Source: Lophium mytilinum
Taxonomy: Eukaryota; Ascomycota; Dothideomycetes; Mytilinidiales; Mytilinidiaceae
NCBI GenBank assembly: GCA_010093605.1
Contig: MU004181.1
Span: 3,784,846-3,848,845 of the forward strand
DNA: 64,000 bases
Direction: 5' to 3'
The notes beneath the pieces were generated by a model that saw only the letters and a list, made by a program, of their open reading frames with translations, did no database searches and was not told the DNA's origin. Numbering within the stretch: position 1 is the first letter of the stretch; every line of letters begins with the position of its first letter. The position numbers and the translations under genes were made by a program. Positions 1 to 9,278 of this stretch are shown here, in pieces.

Positions 1-84
1 TATCTTTTCTTGACTCCCGTCCCCCTCACGTTCCCCCTGCCGCTCTTTGCGAAAATATGCTAACATGCGTCCTACTACCTCCAG

Positions 85-3000
85 AGCGATTACCTCGAAT
101 CATTGCAATTGTCTTTGCCAAAGGTCATTGCCATCTCTACCCTGACCGATTGCTTTGCTCGCATTGGTCTCTTAGCGTACCGCGATTACTGTGATACAAA
201 GCTGCTAGAGTGGTCAGGCTGGCTTGAGCCTTCGGCAAGTGACAAAGAATCTCAGCCAGACCTCATCTCGCTAGCAAAGTCACTAGACCCTCTCGGGGGT
301 GGCGACTATGCTGAAGCGACCAAGACCGGGTTGGCGAAGGCGTACGAGGTGATGAGACCAGAGGCGACGACCATTATTCTTGTCTACACGGATGCTCCCC
401 CGCACTCGCTGGTCAATGGATCCATGACTGAGGAATGGTCTAATCTTGGCAAAGAGAAGAAGGCGCTCAGCGATCCGGCGTCATATGGCGGATATGGTCC
501 TCTGTTCAATGACTGGGTATCTGCGAGCAAGACCCTCCACTCTGGGGAGAAGAAGGCCCAGGTCTTCTGCATTCTGGAACCGTCGATGGCTTGGCAGTAC
601 GTCGGCCATTACAACTATCTCTCTGCCATTACTCGCGGTGCATGCCTCTATCTCAAAAACTCTAAGCCCCTCAGCATTTCAGAAGTGACTGTGGAAATGC
701 TTCTCGCGTGGATGGGTGTCGAAAAGGCCGGAGTAAGCGGAGCACCCCAAACGCTCTCTGCGTCGCTGTCGCGATACATCGATGTTAGTGCCATCAAGAA
801 GGCCAAGCACGAAACCGATCCCGCGGCAGATACGTACTTCGCCGCCACCAAGAAGGAGGCAGATGCCAAGAAGCTGATTATGAAGAACATCACGGAAGTC
901 CAGCTTACCACCGAGATTCTCAAGAAACATTTGCCTAAGAAGAAGACTCCGGTACAGGACTTTGCGAAGCGATACAATACTGACGAAGCGTACAAAGCTG
1001 TGGCTGTGGAGCATCTTACGAAGATCATCAATGAAGACGTTTCGGCTGTATCACTTAACCCGGTGTTTGGAAGCCTCTGGCGTGCGGTTTGCAACGACAG
1101 AAACAACAAAGCTCGGGATGGATTGATATCCGCATTCGGCCTCCAGGTTGAGAGGATAGCTAATGCAGAGGAAAAAGCTCGCATGAAGACTTGGCTTGAG
1201 GAGTCTTACGATTATACAGCCGAGGTTCTAGAAGCAATTGAATCCGTTCCTAAGGAACAGCGATTCCCATGTGTTTATCTCGATCCTACGTTGGCCTTTG
1301 TTAAACCTACCCTCGATGGAGATGCCGACGTCGAAGACGAAGATGATCGCCCTATTACTCAATTTCGTCGCGACGAACTCCTCGAAATTGGAAGGTCATG
1401 CGATTACAAGATACTTCGACGTCTCGGGAGGGTCCTCACCCGTCTCTCCTTCGTGGAATCTGCTAGTGATTTTCCAGCCCATATCGTGGGCACCAGCGAC
1501 GAAGATGTTCCAAAAATTCCGATGGCGCTTGCCAGTCAAGAGCATGGGCGCAAATTTTGGAGAATCTTACTCCATATCGTTGTCCCTGGAACGATGCTGG
1601 CGGCTCGCCCATCTGCGCTTCTAGCTGCTCTCAGTATCCGATTGGGTGTACAGCCACTGTTCAAGGCTGCGGACACGGAGATGCTGATTTGGAAGGAAAA
1701 GTGGAACAACCTCGAGATCCCAGAGACATGGAATGTCAGCTGCCTTTCACTTCTGCTGGATGCCGACCAGGAGTATCGACAGAGAATGGGTACGGAAGGA
1801 GGCACCACTAAATCAAAGCTCTTAAAAGAGAGTGATCGAGCACTTTTCGAGCGACTCGTCGAATACAAGATGCTGGAGCTTAATCTCAATACTCATTTGT
1901 CAGCTCTTATTGGTTGGACACCGGAAAAGACATCTGTATCTATCGGTCCCGTTGTCACTTGTCGATCCTGCAAATATCCCCGCTCCGTATCCGTCATGGG
2001 GAAGAATAGCCAATGCGGGCCATGCTCTGCACACGACTATAAGGACGCCAAGGAAAAAGAGGCCTACATCAACTGCCGAGTAACGAAATCAGACGATGAG
2101 AACACTCAGGCCTCATGGGTTGAATGTTTCAATCGTGAGTGCCGTGCTCAATACGTCGTTTACAACGTAGATGCATTGAACGTCCGTGCGAAGTGCCATT
2201 ACTGTCGGGCTCCAAATATGGGCAGTGCTCCCGTGCTCGAATGCACTCAGTGTTTCAACCGCGTCATCTACCCAGAGGAATATCGCCCATCTACTTTGGC
2301 CAAAAACGACTTCAAATGCTACGCGTGCGTATCCAAGCGCACTACGATTGTCGCTGTAGAGACCAATGCGAACAAAATCTGCCAAGAAACCGACAAATCC
2401 TTCTGGCTTCTCAAGAACACGTCAAATAAGATTGCCGATCCCTTTAATGGGCGCTCTCTTTTTCATACCATCACTGCTTCTGGTACCGCAGACTTTGCTA
2501 AGCTTGTCACTCTTTTCCCGAGCCAGCCTTATGCCCAGCTTAGACTCAAGGGCAAGCTAATCCACAACGCACCAGACCTAGTCAAGCATCTTCAATCTTT
2601 CATCTCTCGCCGCCGCACTGAATCAGTCCCGTGCTCTCTATGCTTCAGCAACTTCCGCCACACCGCGCTTCGCCCCGCATGTGGCCGCTCAGGGTGTACT
2701 CAACGCATCTGTGGCGACTGCCTCCAGTCATGGTACGGTCTCAATGGCTCAGGCCGCATCATCAACACCGCCGCTCTGTTCTGCCCATTCTGCCGACGTG
2801 CTCCGGCTGCAAGGACGCTCAATGCCTATGGCCAGGGCATCCACGCCGTTGGTGGGCTGAAGACGGCAGTCGAGGAGCGCGGGCAATGGATCCACGCCTG
2901 GTGCGTTGAATGCGGCCACGCACGCCGGTATGTGGAGAGAGTATGCGCGCGAGGCGCACCTGCCGAAGTAAAAGATTGGCAGTGTGAAGACTGCATCCGC

Positions 3001-3357
3001 TACATCGAAGCGATGAATTCCGCAAACGAGAACGCCATCAACGAGCTTCTAGAGCAGCAAGATCTTGAGGATGACGAGCACCATCGTACTCGGCGCCGCG
3101 GCGGTAATCGTGCTCAGAGAGCTATTCGGGAGGGATACACGCGCCACACGATAGGGGGATCGAGGGTGGTTATCAAGAAGTGCCCAAAGTGTGGGGTGGA
3201 CAGCCAGAAGGACAGTGGGTGCAATCATGTCATGTGTCCGGTCCGAGGCTGCCAAACGCATTGGTGCTGGGAGTGTGGGGGGGCGTTTGATGAGGACGAG
3301 ATTTATGATCATATGGCGGAGGATCATGATGGGATGTTTGGGCATTATGATGATTAA
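85..3357 (+). CDS. vWA domain plus C-terminal RING/RBR-like (IBR) protein, 5' partial
   Basis: The reading frame is open from 85 to a TAA at 3355-3357 (1,090 codons visible). It cannot start inside the window: TAA lies in frame at 61-63, and a branch-point-like CTAAC (about 60-64) followed by CAG at 82-84 marks an intron acceptor, so earlier exons lie to the left. The N-terminal visible part (LPKVIAISTLTD onward, residues about 10-200) resembles the end of a von Willebrand A domain. A RING-type cluster (CSLC ... CPFC) sits near residues 848-905, followed by an IBR-like CVEC/CEDC region. The end (CPKC at 1033-1036, GCNH with Cys1046, then C..HWCWEC) has the pattern of an RBR Rcat domain with the thioester-cysteine position kept. 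I infer a ubiquitin-ligase-like role. The domain calls are by eye and no substrate is known. Confidence 0.85.
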   Translation, partial: SDYLESLQLSLPKVIAISTLTDCFARIGLLAYRDYCDTKLLEWSGWLEPSASDKESQPDLISLAKSLDPLGGGDYAEATKTGLAKAYEVMRPEATTIILVYTDAPPHSLVNGSMTEEWSNLGKEKKALSDPASYGGYGPLFNDWVSASKTLHSGEKKAQVFCILEPSMAWQYVGHYNYLSAITRGACLYLKNSKPLSISEVTVEMLLAWMGVEKAGVSGAPQTLSASLSRYIDVSAIKKAKHETDPAADTYFAATKKEADAKKLIMKNITEVQLTTEILKKHLPKKKTPVQDFAKRYNTDEAYKAVAVEHLTKIINEDVSAVSLNPVFGSLWRAVCNDRNNKARDGLISAFGLQVERIANAEEKARMKTWLEESYDYTAEVLEAIESVPKEQRFPCVYLDPTLAFVKPTLDGDADVEDEDDRPITQFRRDELLEIGRSCDYKILRRLGRVLTRLSFVESASDFPAHIVGTSDEDVPKIPMALASQEHGRKFWRILLHIVVPGTMLAARPSALLAALSIRLGVQPLFKAADTEMLIWKEKWNNLEIPETWNVSCLSLLLDADQEYRQRMGTEGGTTKSKLLKESDRALFERLVEYKMLELNLNTHLSALIGWTPEKTSVSIGPVVTCRSCKYPRSVSVMGKNSQCGPCSAHDYKDAKEKEAYINCRVTKSDDENTQASWVECFNRECRAQYVVYNVDALNVRAKCHYCRAPNMGSAPVLECTQCFNRVIYPEEYRPSTLAKNDFKCYACVSKRTTIVAVETNANKICQETDKSFWLLKNTSNKIADPFNGRSLFHTITASGTADFAKLVTLFPSQPYAQLRLKGKLIHNAPDLVKHLQSFISRRRTESVPCSLCFSNFRHTALRPACGRSGCTQRICGDCLQSWYGLNGSGRIINTAALFCPFCRRAPAARTLNAYGQGIHAVGGLKTAVEERGQWIHAWCVECGHARRYVERVCARGAPAEVKDWQCEDCIRYIEAMNSANENAINELLEQQDLEDDEHHRTRRRGGNRAQRAIREGYTRHTIGGSRVVIKKCPKCGVDSQKDSGCNHVMCPVRGCQTHWCWECGGAFDEDEIYDHMAEDHDGMFGHYDD

Positions 3358-3570
3358 GGGTGATTGAGAGCGCATTTGAGATGTATGAGAAGATTCGAAG
3401 TAGATCCGGAACGCTGGAGGTCTACAGACTCATGTCTAGTCCTTGTATCATGTTGGCATGACTGCTTGGTAGTTAGGATGCTTGAACCTACGTTAAGTTT
3501 AGCCTCCATCGACACACCCTCTCTTACAGCCCCGTCTCTCTTCCCATTCAACCTATAAAATCCCCTCAGC

Positions 3571-4101
3571 TTACTCCCCTCCACAAAACTTTGACACCTC
3601 AAATGGCCTCGGCTGCAAAGCCAAATCCGCACTCTCCATATTCGCATTCCCAAACTCCATCACCTCCCTCTCCAGCGCAGCCACATCATCGCACTTGAGC
3701 ACCTTCTTCCCGTCCGCCTCTCCCGTAAGCTCCCCTAGCACCTTCAGGAGCCAAGTGCGGCATGTAACATCCAAGTCATTCAGCCGCTCATCGAATTGAC
3801 GGATGGTCTTGTCAGCGTGCTCACGAGCAGCGAGGTCGGCGATCGTCGCGATCTGGAAGAGCCCAACGAGAAACGTTTCGTGAAAGACGCCGCGGGTGTC
3901 TTGGTGTGCGGCGATCCAGGTACCAGCGCTGCCAGTGATGTGGTACTTGGTGCCGCCGGCGTCTTTGTTGTTGTGTACGTAGAGTGCCCAGTGGAAGTTG
4001 AAGGCTTCGGGGGGCGAGGCACGGTTGAAGAGGAGCATGTAGACACCGCCGTCTTCGAGGACGTCGAGTGGGTGGGGCTTTGGTCTGGCTATGGAAGACA
4101 T
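3571..4101 (-). CDS. Small uncharacterised fungal protein, possible papain-like fold
   Basis: Single exon, 176 aa, true ATG at 4101, stop at 3571. It is convergent with the upstream RING/RBR-like gene (213 bp between stops) and divergent from the F-box-like locus. Near residues 37-43 it has FHWALYVH, then GTKYHIT, and later TCRTWLL. From memory this resembles small ascomycete proteins filed as DUF6914, which I could not check. The His-Trp-Ala-Leu-Tyr motif, a second His and a later Cys are spaced as in circularly permuted papain-like (LRAT/NlpC-type) folds, but that is inference. No signal peptide or membrane segment is visible. Confidence 0.7.
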   Translation of the reverse strand: MSSIARPKPHPLDVLEDGGVYMLLFNRASPPEAFNFHWALYVHNNKDAGGTKYHITGSAGTWIAAHQDTRGVFHETFLVGLFQIATIADLAAREHADKTIRQFDERLNDLDVTCRTWLLKVLGELTGEADGKKVLKCDDVAALEREVMEFGNANMESADLALQPRPFEVSKFCGGE

Positions 4102-4648
4102 AATGGAGATGAGTCCGTGGAAAGAGATGTGCTCGATTTGGAAAGGCTAGGGTTATACTTGGAACATCGGGTGATGCTAAGACTTTTATGTGAATGACTC
4201 CCAAATTCGACCTCTCACCAAATGAAGAGTTGAACAGCATCAGATGCTATAGTAAGACTATTGGTATTCATCTACCAGAATGCACACTGCGAGACAGCAC
4301 CCCGACGCCAACAGTGAGTTACCCATTGCTTGGAAAAGGGGACATATTGGCTCCACCAAGCGGATCTAAATTATTTTTGATGATCATGTTCTGACGATAC
4401 GTTGAAATGGAACAGCACAGTGTCTCGATATAGATATGTGTGGGCTTTTCTTTCTACTGCTCACGATGATTTTCAGTATGACGATAGAGTCTAGCATTCC
4501 AAACAGCTGTGTAAACTCGCGAGACAGTGATACAGGATTGCTTACTAACTAATAACTGGCCTGTGCACCGTCAATCTTCCCTTCAAGTCTCTCCACGCCG
4601 CTCTTACAAAGGGTACCTTTGTACCTTCGAAGTTCTTCGAGAGATAAA
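4102..4648. other. Intergenic, shared divergent promoter region
   Basis: 547 bp between the divergent starts at 4101 (-) and 4649 (+). It is moderately AT-rich and no gene is seen. It must hold the 5' leaders of both neighbours; no specific operator is recognisable. Confidence 0.5.
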
Positions 4649-5563
4649 ATGACAACCCTTGCCACACTCCCTGCGGAATTGCGACAGCAAATCGTCTTGA
4701 ACAGCATAAATTACGAATTTCAGGAAATACCTAATTCGCTAAACATAGCAGCCTTGCTAGCCCTCGAGAGCCCCTCTCCCAAACCAAAATCCCGCGTCCA
4801 TACTCCACTCAGCGGCGTCTGCAAAATTCTCCAAGAGGACATCCAGGAGGTGCTCCGCCGTTGGCCTGACGCCAAAACGGGTTCCTTTAGCCCAGTTGAG
4901 ACGCCATAGGACTTGCGTTGCTTGCATCTTGTCAATAATTATTTCGCACAGCGTGCAACAACCTTGAACCGCGCATGGCCTGGTATTCAGGAAATGCAAA
5001 GCCAACTGTTTGACCATCGAAAAAACTATGAAGCTTATGACAACTTGGAAAGACTCGACATGGGCCTGGCAAATCTGTGTATCCTAAAGGAGTGGGGCTA
5101 TCGCTTTGAAGGACGGATCCCTACAAGCGTCAAGGTTCTGAAAATCGACCTCACGATCCCTTCGGGAGCTTTGAAAATTCTGGAAGAATGTGGTCGAGGA
5201 GGTGCTCACGTGCCGAGACAAGAGCGAATTGAATTGCAGGGGCATTTTTGGTATTATCTTATTGACCAAATCGTGCATACGCTCAGCAACGTTATACGGG
5301 GCATGGACTTGCTATTGTCTGCCGACGAAATAGTTCACGCTGCGCCAGGCTTAGAGAACTTGGTACTTGAGACCATCGGATTGGCTCCTGAGAACCAGGT
5401 GAATGCCATGGCTCATGCGAGCGAGGGAGTGAGGCAAAAGTGGGAAACCGAGAATATCATATTTCCATGCAATAGTTTCGCCTTTTCCAAGATCGTCCTC
5501 ACTTTGTCTGATTTCACGAGGCAGGTCAAGGCAAAACGGGTGGAGCTAGGGCTAGAGATATAG
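4649..5563 (+). pseudogene. F-box-like protein gene interrupted by an in-frame TAG
   Basis: ATG at 4649 starts MTTLATLPAELRQQI, an F-box-like LPxEL beginning typical of large fungal F-box families. The frame runs to TAG at 4907-4909 (codon 87), then continues open in the same frame to the stop ending at 5563 (305 codons overall). The downstream part (about 218 codons) has coherent composition (e.g. NLERLDMGLANLCILKEW, LENLVLETIGLAP), so the two halves look like one gene. I found no plausible intron that removes the stop: the nearest GT...AG pair is about 29 nt. CAG to TAG or TGG to TAG would be a single transition. Alternatives are a real short protein, a missed intron or a sequencing error. 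Confidence 0.55.
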
Positions 5564-6139
5564 AGACTCTATGAGTTGAACATAAAGCGGCAGCTCGACA
5601 CTGTTCGCGGGCCACTTTCAGCCTAGTCAATATTGTCCTTTTCTGATCTTTCATATTGTACTACAAGACCTCAGATGGTACTAGGCTAGTGTATGAAAAG
5701 CCCAGAGGGCGTGTGTTGCTCAAGTATTTCGTTGTAATTCTTATCCCTCGAAGAACCTCGCTTGGAAGATGGAATACCGCCACAATACTATAATATATAT
5801 ATAATCTTCAAACCTTGTTTGCTCTCGCTGTCAAGACGTCCCTGCAAATCCTAATCGCAACAGCAGGCCATTACCCCGTTCCCCTCCACTTCAACAAGGC
5901 CCGTCAACTGATTCATGTCTCCACCTTCACCCACGGTTCCCATCTCAGAACCAACATCTTCACTTGCAGCACTCTACCATGGAAAAGCCTACCATCAGAG
6001 CGCGCGCTTCTTTAAAGTTCTCTCTGCGGCCATTCCAGCTCTCTTCCTCTCGACATACTGCACACCACACATTTCCCCAAAACTTACCCACAAGCTACTT
6101 CGAGACACGCAACGAACGACGCAGACAAAACCTCACGAA
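5564..6139. other. Intergenic and probable 5' leader, TATA-like tract
   Basis: An AT tract at about 5787-5808 (tandem TATA) lies some 330 bp before the ATG at 6140 and could be a promoter element. The frame of the next gene stays open upstream to an ATG at 5915, but that stretch looks like a leader (C/A-rich, low complexity), so I start the gene at 6140. Confidence 0.4.
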
Positions 6140-6535
6140 ATGGCCTTTATAACCACGACCACGACTACGACCAATACCTACCATGTCCTCGCCATGGCCG
6201 TCAGCCATCTCCCTCCCTCGAGCCTCAACACTAACCCTAACACCAAAAACCCTATGGTCTCACGCCCAGCCTCTCCCACGAAAAGAACCCAGTTCCTGGA
6301 CTCATACAACCACGCGGAGACACCCAAGGAACACGACCGCGACTCATTCCACCCCACCAACCATCACATCCGCTTTATTCAGCCCGAGATCGTGAAATAC
6401 CCCACACCGGGGAAGGATGCACGTTGGGTGGGCAAGCTATTCAGCGGATCGCACCTGTCGTGGGCCGAGAAGGTCGAGAGGGCGAGGAAGAAGGATGGGA
6501 AGATGGGGAAGGGTAACAGATTGCGGGATTTTTAG
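6140..6535 (+). CDS. Small basic uncharacterised protein
   Basis: ATG at 6140 gives 131 aa starting MAFITTTTTTTNTYHV; the same frame also offers an ATG at 5915 (206 aa). The C-terminal half is more protein-like: HHIRFIQPEIVKYPTPGKDARWVGKLFSG, then a Lys/Arg-rich tail ending KGNRLRDF. No domain is recognised and there is no signal peptide or membrane segment. It is convergent with the CBM48 gene at 7148-9278. It may be a lineage-restricted small protein. Confidence 0.5.
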   Translation: MAFITTTTTTTNTYHVLAMAVSHLPPSSLNTNPNTKNPMVSRPASPTKRTQFLDSYNHAETPKEHDRDSFHPTNHHIRFIQPEIVKYPTPGKDARWVGKLFSGSHLSWAEKVERARKKDGKMGKGNRLRDF

Positions 6536-7147
6536 GAAATGTACCTGGGCGCGCTTGTGTTCGGTATATTCGGTGATCTTGAGTTTAATATTAGTGGATT
6601 TTAGTCGGGGTATGTCCGGAGGGAGGGGGGGAGGGCGGCGTTTATTGTCATCTTAGCTAGGTATCGCGAGCAGAAGTGGGAGGAGGCACAACAATCCAGA
6701 GAAAAAGCACCATATCAGAACAAATCTTTCGAATTATAAACCTACACACTCATGCCACCAGTCTCACCTCGGTTCCACATCACAAACTTCACTCTTCCGC
6801 ACCGGAAATCATGAACCGGAGAAAAACCACGATACACACAGGTATATGAACAAGCAACACGAAAAAAGGTCCCTTGTGAAAATGCAGTCGAGAACAACAA
6901 CAAAACACACTCCACAACCATTGGAAAAAGATGACGAGAAGGGCCAACGACGGGGAAGACATGATGTAGGTACAAACCGCAAAGGAGATATAGGTATCCA
7001 CGTCAATCCATACATGACACATCACCGCCGCTTCTTCTCCGGGTACTAAGCATTAGGTATACACGACCGCCCTCCGCCGCATCCAATCTATCACGATCAA
7101 CCTTTCCAATCCAAAGGCTCATGCCACCGTTGTACTTTGTTCGTCCC
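6536..7147. other. Intergenic between convergent genes
   Basis: 612 bp holding the 3' ends of two convergent genes. It has a G-rich patch near 6618-6637 and otherwise mixed sequence. I see no further gene. Confidence 0.4.
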
Positions 7148-9278
7148 TTACTTGTCGTGGTGGAACTTCTCCTTCAGCTTGCCGAAGAACGATAGCCGGT
7201 TCTTCTTCTTCTGCTTCTTGTCGCTGGCGACGCTCTCCGGGGTACCGACGGCAGAGGCCTCTCCGTTCTTCTTCGGCGTCTCTGGGGTGCTCTTAGCCGC
7301 AACCTTGCTGGACTCGACGCCAGTAGTGACAACTGGGGTGCTTTCCGCCGTCGTGGGTTGCTTGGACATGGGCGAAATGTCGCGCGAATCGACTGCTTTG
7401 GGTTCTTCAACAGCGGCTTTCGGCGCTTCAACAACAGCGGCTTTCGGCGCTTCAACAACTGCGGCTTTCGGCGCTTCAACGACTGCGGCCGCACCAGGCG
7501 CGGTTGCACTCGTCTCGGCAGTCACCGTGGGAGCGGGTTCGCCGGCTTCGTTGGTGGGCTTGATCTCTTTCAGCAGCTCCTGCTCTACTTCCTTCTTCTC
7601 TTCGACGGCTACCGGATTAGCAGCGGCCTCTGGGGCAACTTCTGCCTCTTTCTGGCTTTCGGCGACAACGGCAGGCACTTCGGGGGCAGCCTCACTGGCT
7701 GCGGCAGCTACGGCAGGAGCGGGTTCACCGGTTGCGTTGGTGGTCTTGATCTCACTCAACAGTTCCTGCTCTACTTCCTTCTTCTCTTCGACAGCTACTG
7801 GGTTAGCAGTGGCCTCCGGTCCAACGTCCGCTTTTATCTGGCTCTCGGTGACGACCTCAGGCACTTCGGAGGTGGTGGCAGTCGCGGCAGGCGAGCCGTT
7901 AAGGCCGAAGATACGAGCAGCAGTGTCCTTGGCCGAGTAGGTGGCTCCAGCGAAAGCAGCAGCTCCACCAGCCGCAACACCACCAGCAATGGCAGCAGCC
8001 TTCCCAATGCCAGAGGTGCTCTCGGCCGCGGGAGGCTCCTCGGGGACCTTGGCCTTCAATTCCTCTTCAACCTCCCTCTTCTCGAGCACTGCTTCGGAGT
8101 TCGCGGATGCTTCAGGGCTGAAGTTTGCCTCTTGTTGACTCTCGGTAACGACCTCTGGGACACCCTTCGGCTCCAGAGGAACTGCGCCTGCAAGCGCGGC
8201 AGTTGAGCTAAGAGGAGCGGCCGATTGGATGGTATAGCCTGGGTCTGTCTCAGCCGCTGTGCCTGCTCCCATTGGCAGGCTAGACTCCGGAATCATTGTG
8301 CCGCCGATTGGCGGGATCCCAAACATACCTCCCTTGGTCTCGCGCTCAGCCTCGGGGGTAACGACAGGACCTAGTTGCGGCGGGGCCGCGTCTGACGCTT
8401 CGTAGGACTTCTCGTCAGTCTTAGCGGTGCTTGAAATGGTGTTGGACGTCAGCGTGCTTGGATCTGGGACCTTCTCGCCAGGAGCTAGGTGAATTGGGTT
8501 GCCAGCGCCGGCAGTCGCGGGTATCGGGTTGACGCCGAACGCCTTCTCCTCAGGCTCGTCATCTTTGACAGTCGATTGTATAGTGTTGTTTGTGAGGGTG
8601 CTCGGGTCGGGCACCTTCTCGCCGGGTGCTAGGTGAACAGGGTTCCCAAGGCCTTCAGTAGCAGGTATGGGGTTCACGGAGAAAGCGTTGGGCTCCGTTG
8701 CTGGCGTCTCGGGGAACGCGCCAGGCAAATGCGAGGCCTCCTCCTTGGGAACAGCTCCAGCCATTGCAGCAGTGGATGCGGCGGGGGCGGCTGAAGAAAG
8801 GGTGTGGACAGGTGTTTCTTTGATGTCGTGTGGGAGGAGGATGTTGTTGTAGTTTGGTCCGTCGTATTCGCCGGGCGCAGTGTCGTTGGTCACCCAATTG
8901 CCGTCGACGACGAACTTGGAGCGCAGTGTCAGCGGGAGAGGGCAGGAGAGGACAGAAAGATGGTGTTGGAGGGGTGGGAAGGCAACCACGGGTCGACGAC
9001 GGCAAGCAGGTTTATTTGCGGGGGTCGCGCCAGGAGAGTCAGCACCGGCGAACGATGAAAGCACCAACCTTGTATTCGACTTTCTGCTTCGGCAGCTCGA
9101 CGGTCTTCTTGAAGATGCCGTCCTCTTTCTCCAGCTTGACGCTTTGCTTCCAATCATCGAAGGTGCCGGTGACGAACACTTCGTTAGCGTTGTGCTCCCT
9201 ATAGCGGTTTTGTCAGCGCGGGTAGGCGTGGGCGGCGAGGGCACGCGATGCCTACCAAGTAAAGGTATAGCTGCCCAT
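7148..9278 (-). CDS. CBM48 (AMPK glycogen-binding) Crp1/Mdg1-like repeat protein
   Basis: Three exons on the minus strand: 9278-9256, 9198-9069 and 8914-7148, giving 639 aa. Intron 1 is 57 nt and intron 2 is 154 nt. The spliced N-terminus (MGSYTFTWEHNANEVFVTG, then FDDWKQSVKL ... YKFVVDGNWVTND) is an AMPK1-CBM/CBM48 domain, residues about 1-75. In fungi this at the N-terminus marks homologues of yeast Crp1 and Mdg1 (cruciform-DNA binding and pheromone-signalling suppressor, from family knowledge). The rest is Ala/Pro/Glu-rich with internal repeats: two copies of NPIPAT..G.GNP.HLAPGEK, three about 40-50-aa units around ANPVAVEEKKEVEQELL, and an EAPKAAVV tract. The tail ends in a basic NRLSFFGKLKEKF segment. 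A real first exon of only 23 nt makes this gene easy to mis-start. Confidence 0.85.

Noticed and set aside
7137-7940. Ala/Ser/Thr-rich plus-strand frame opposite the CBM48 gene
   Set aside because: Antisense shadow of the Ala/Glu repeat region.
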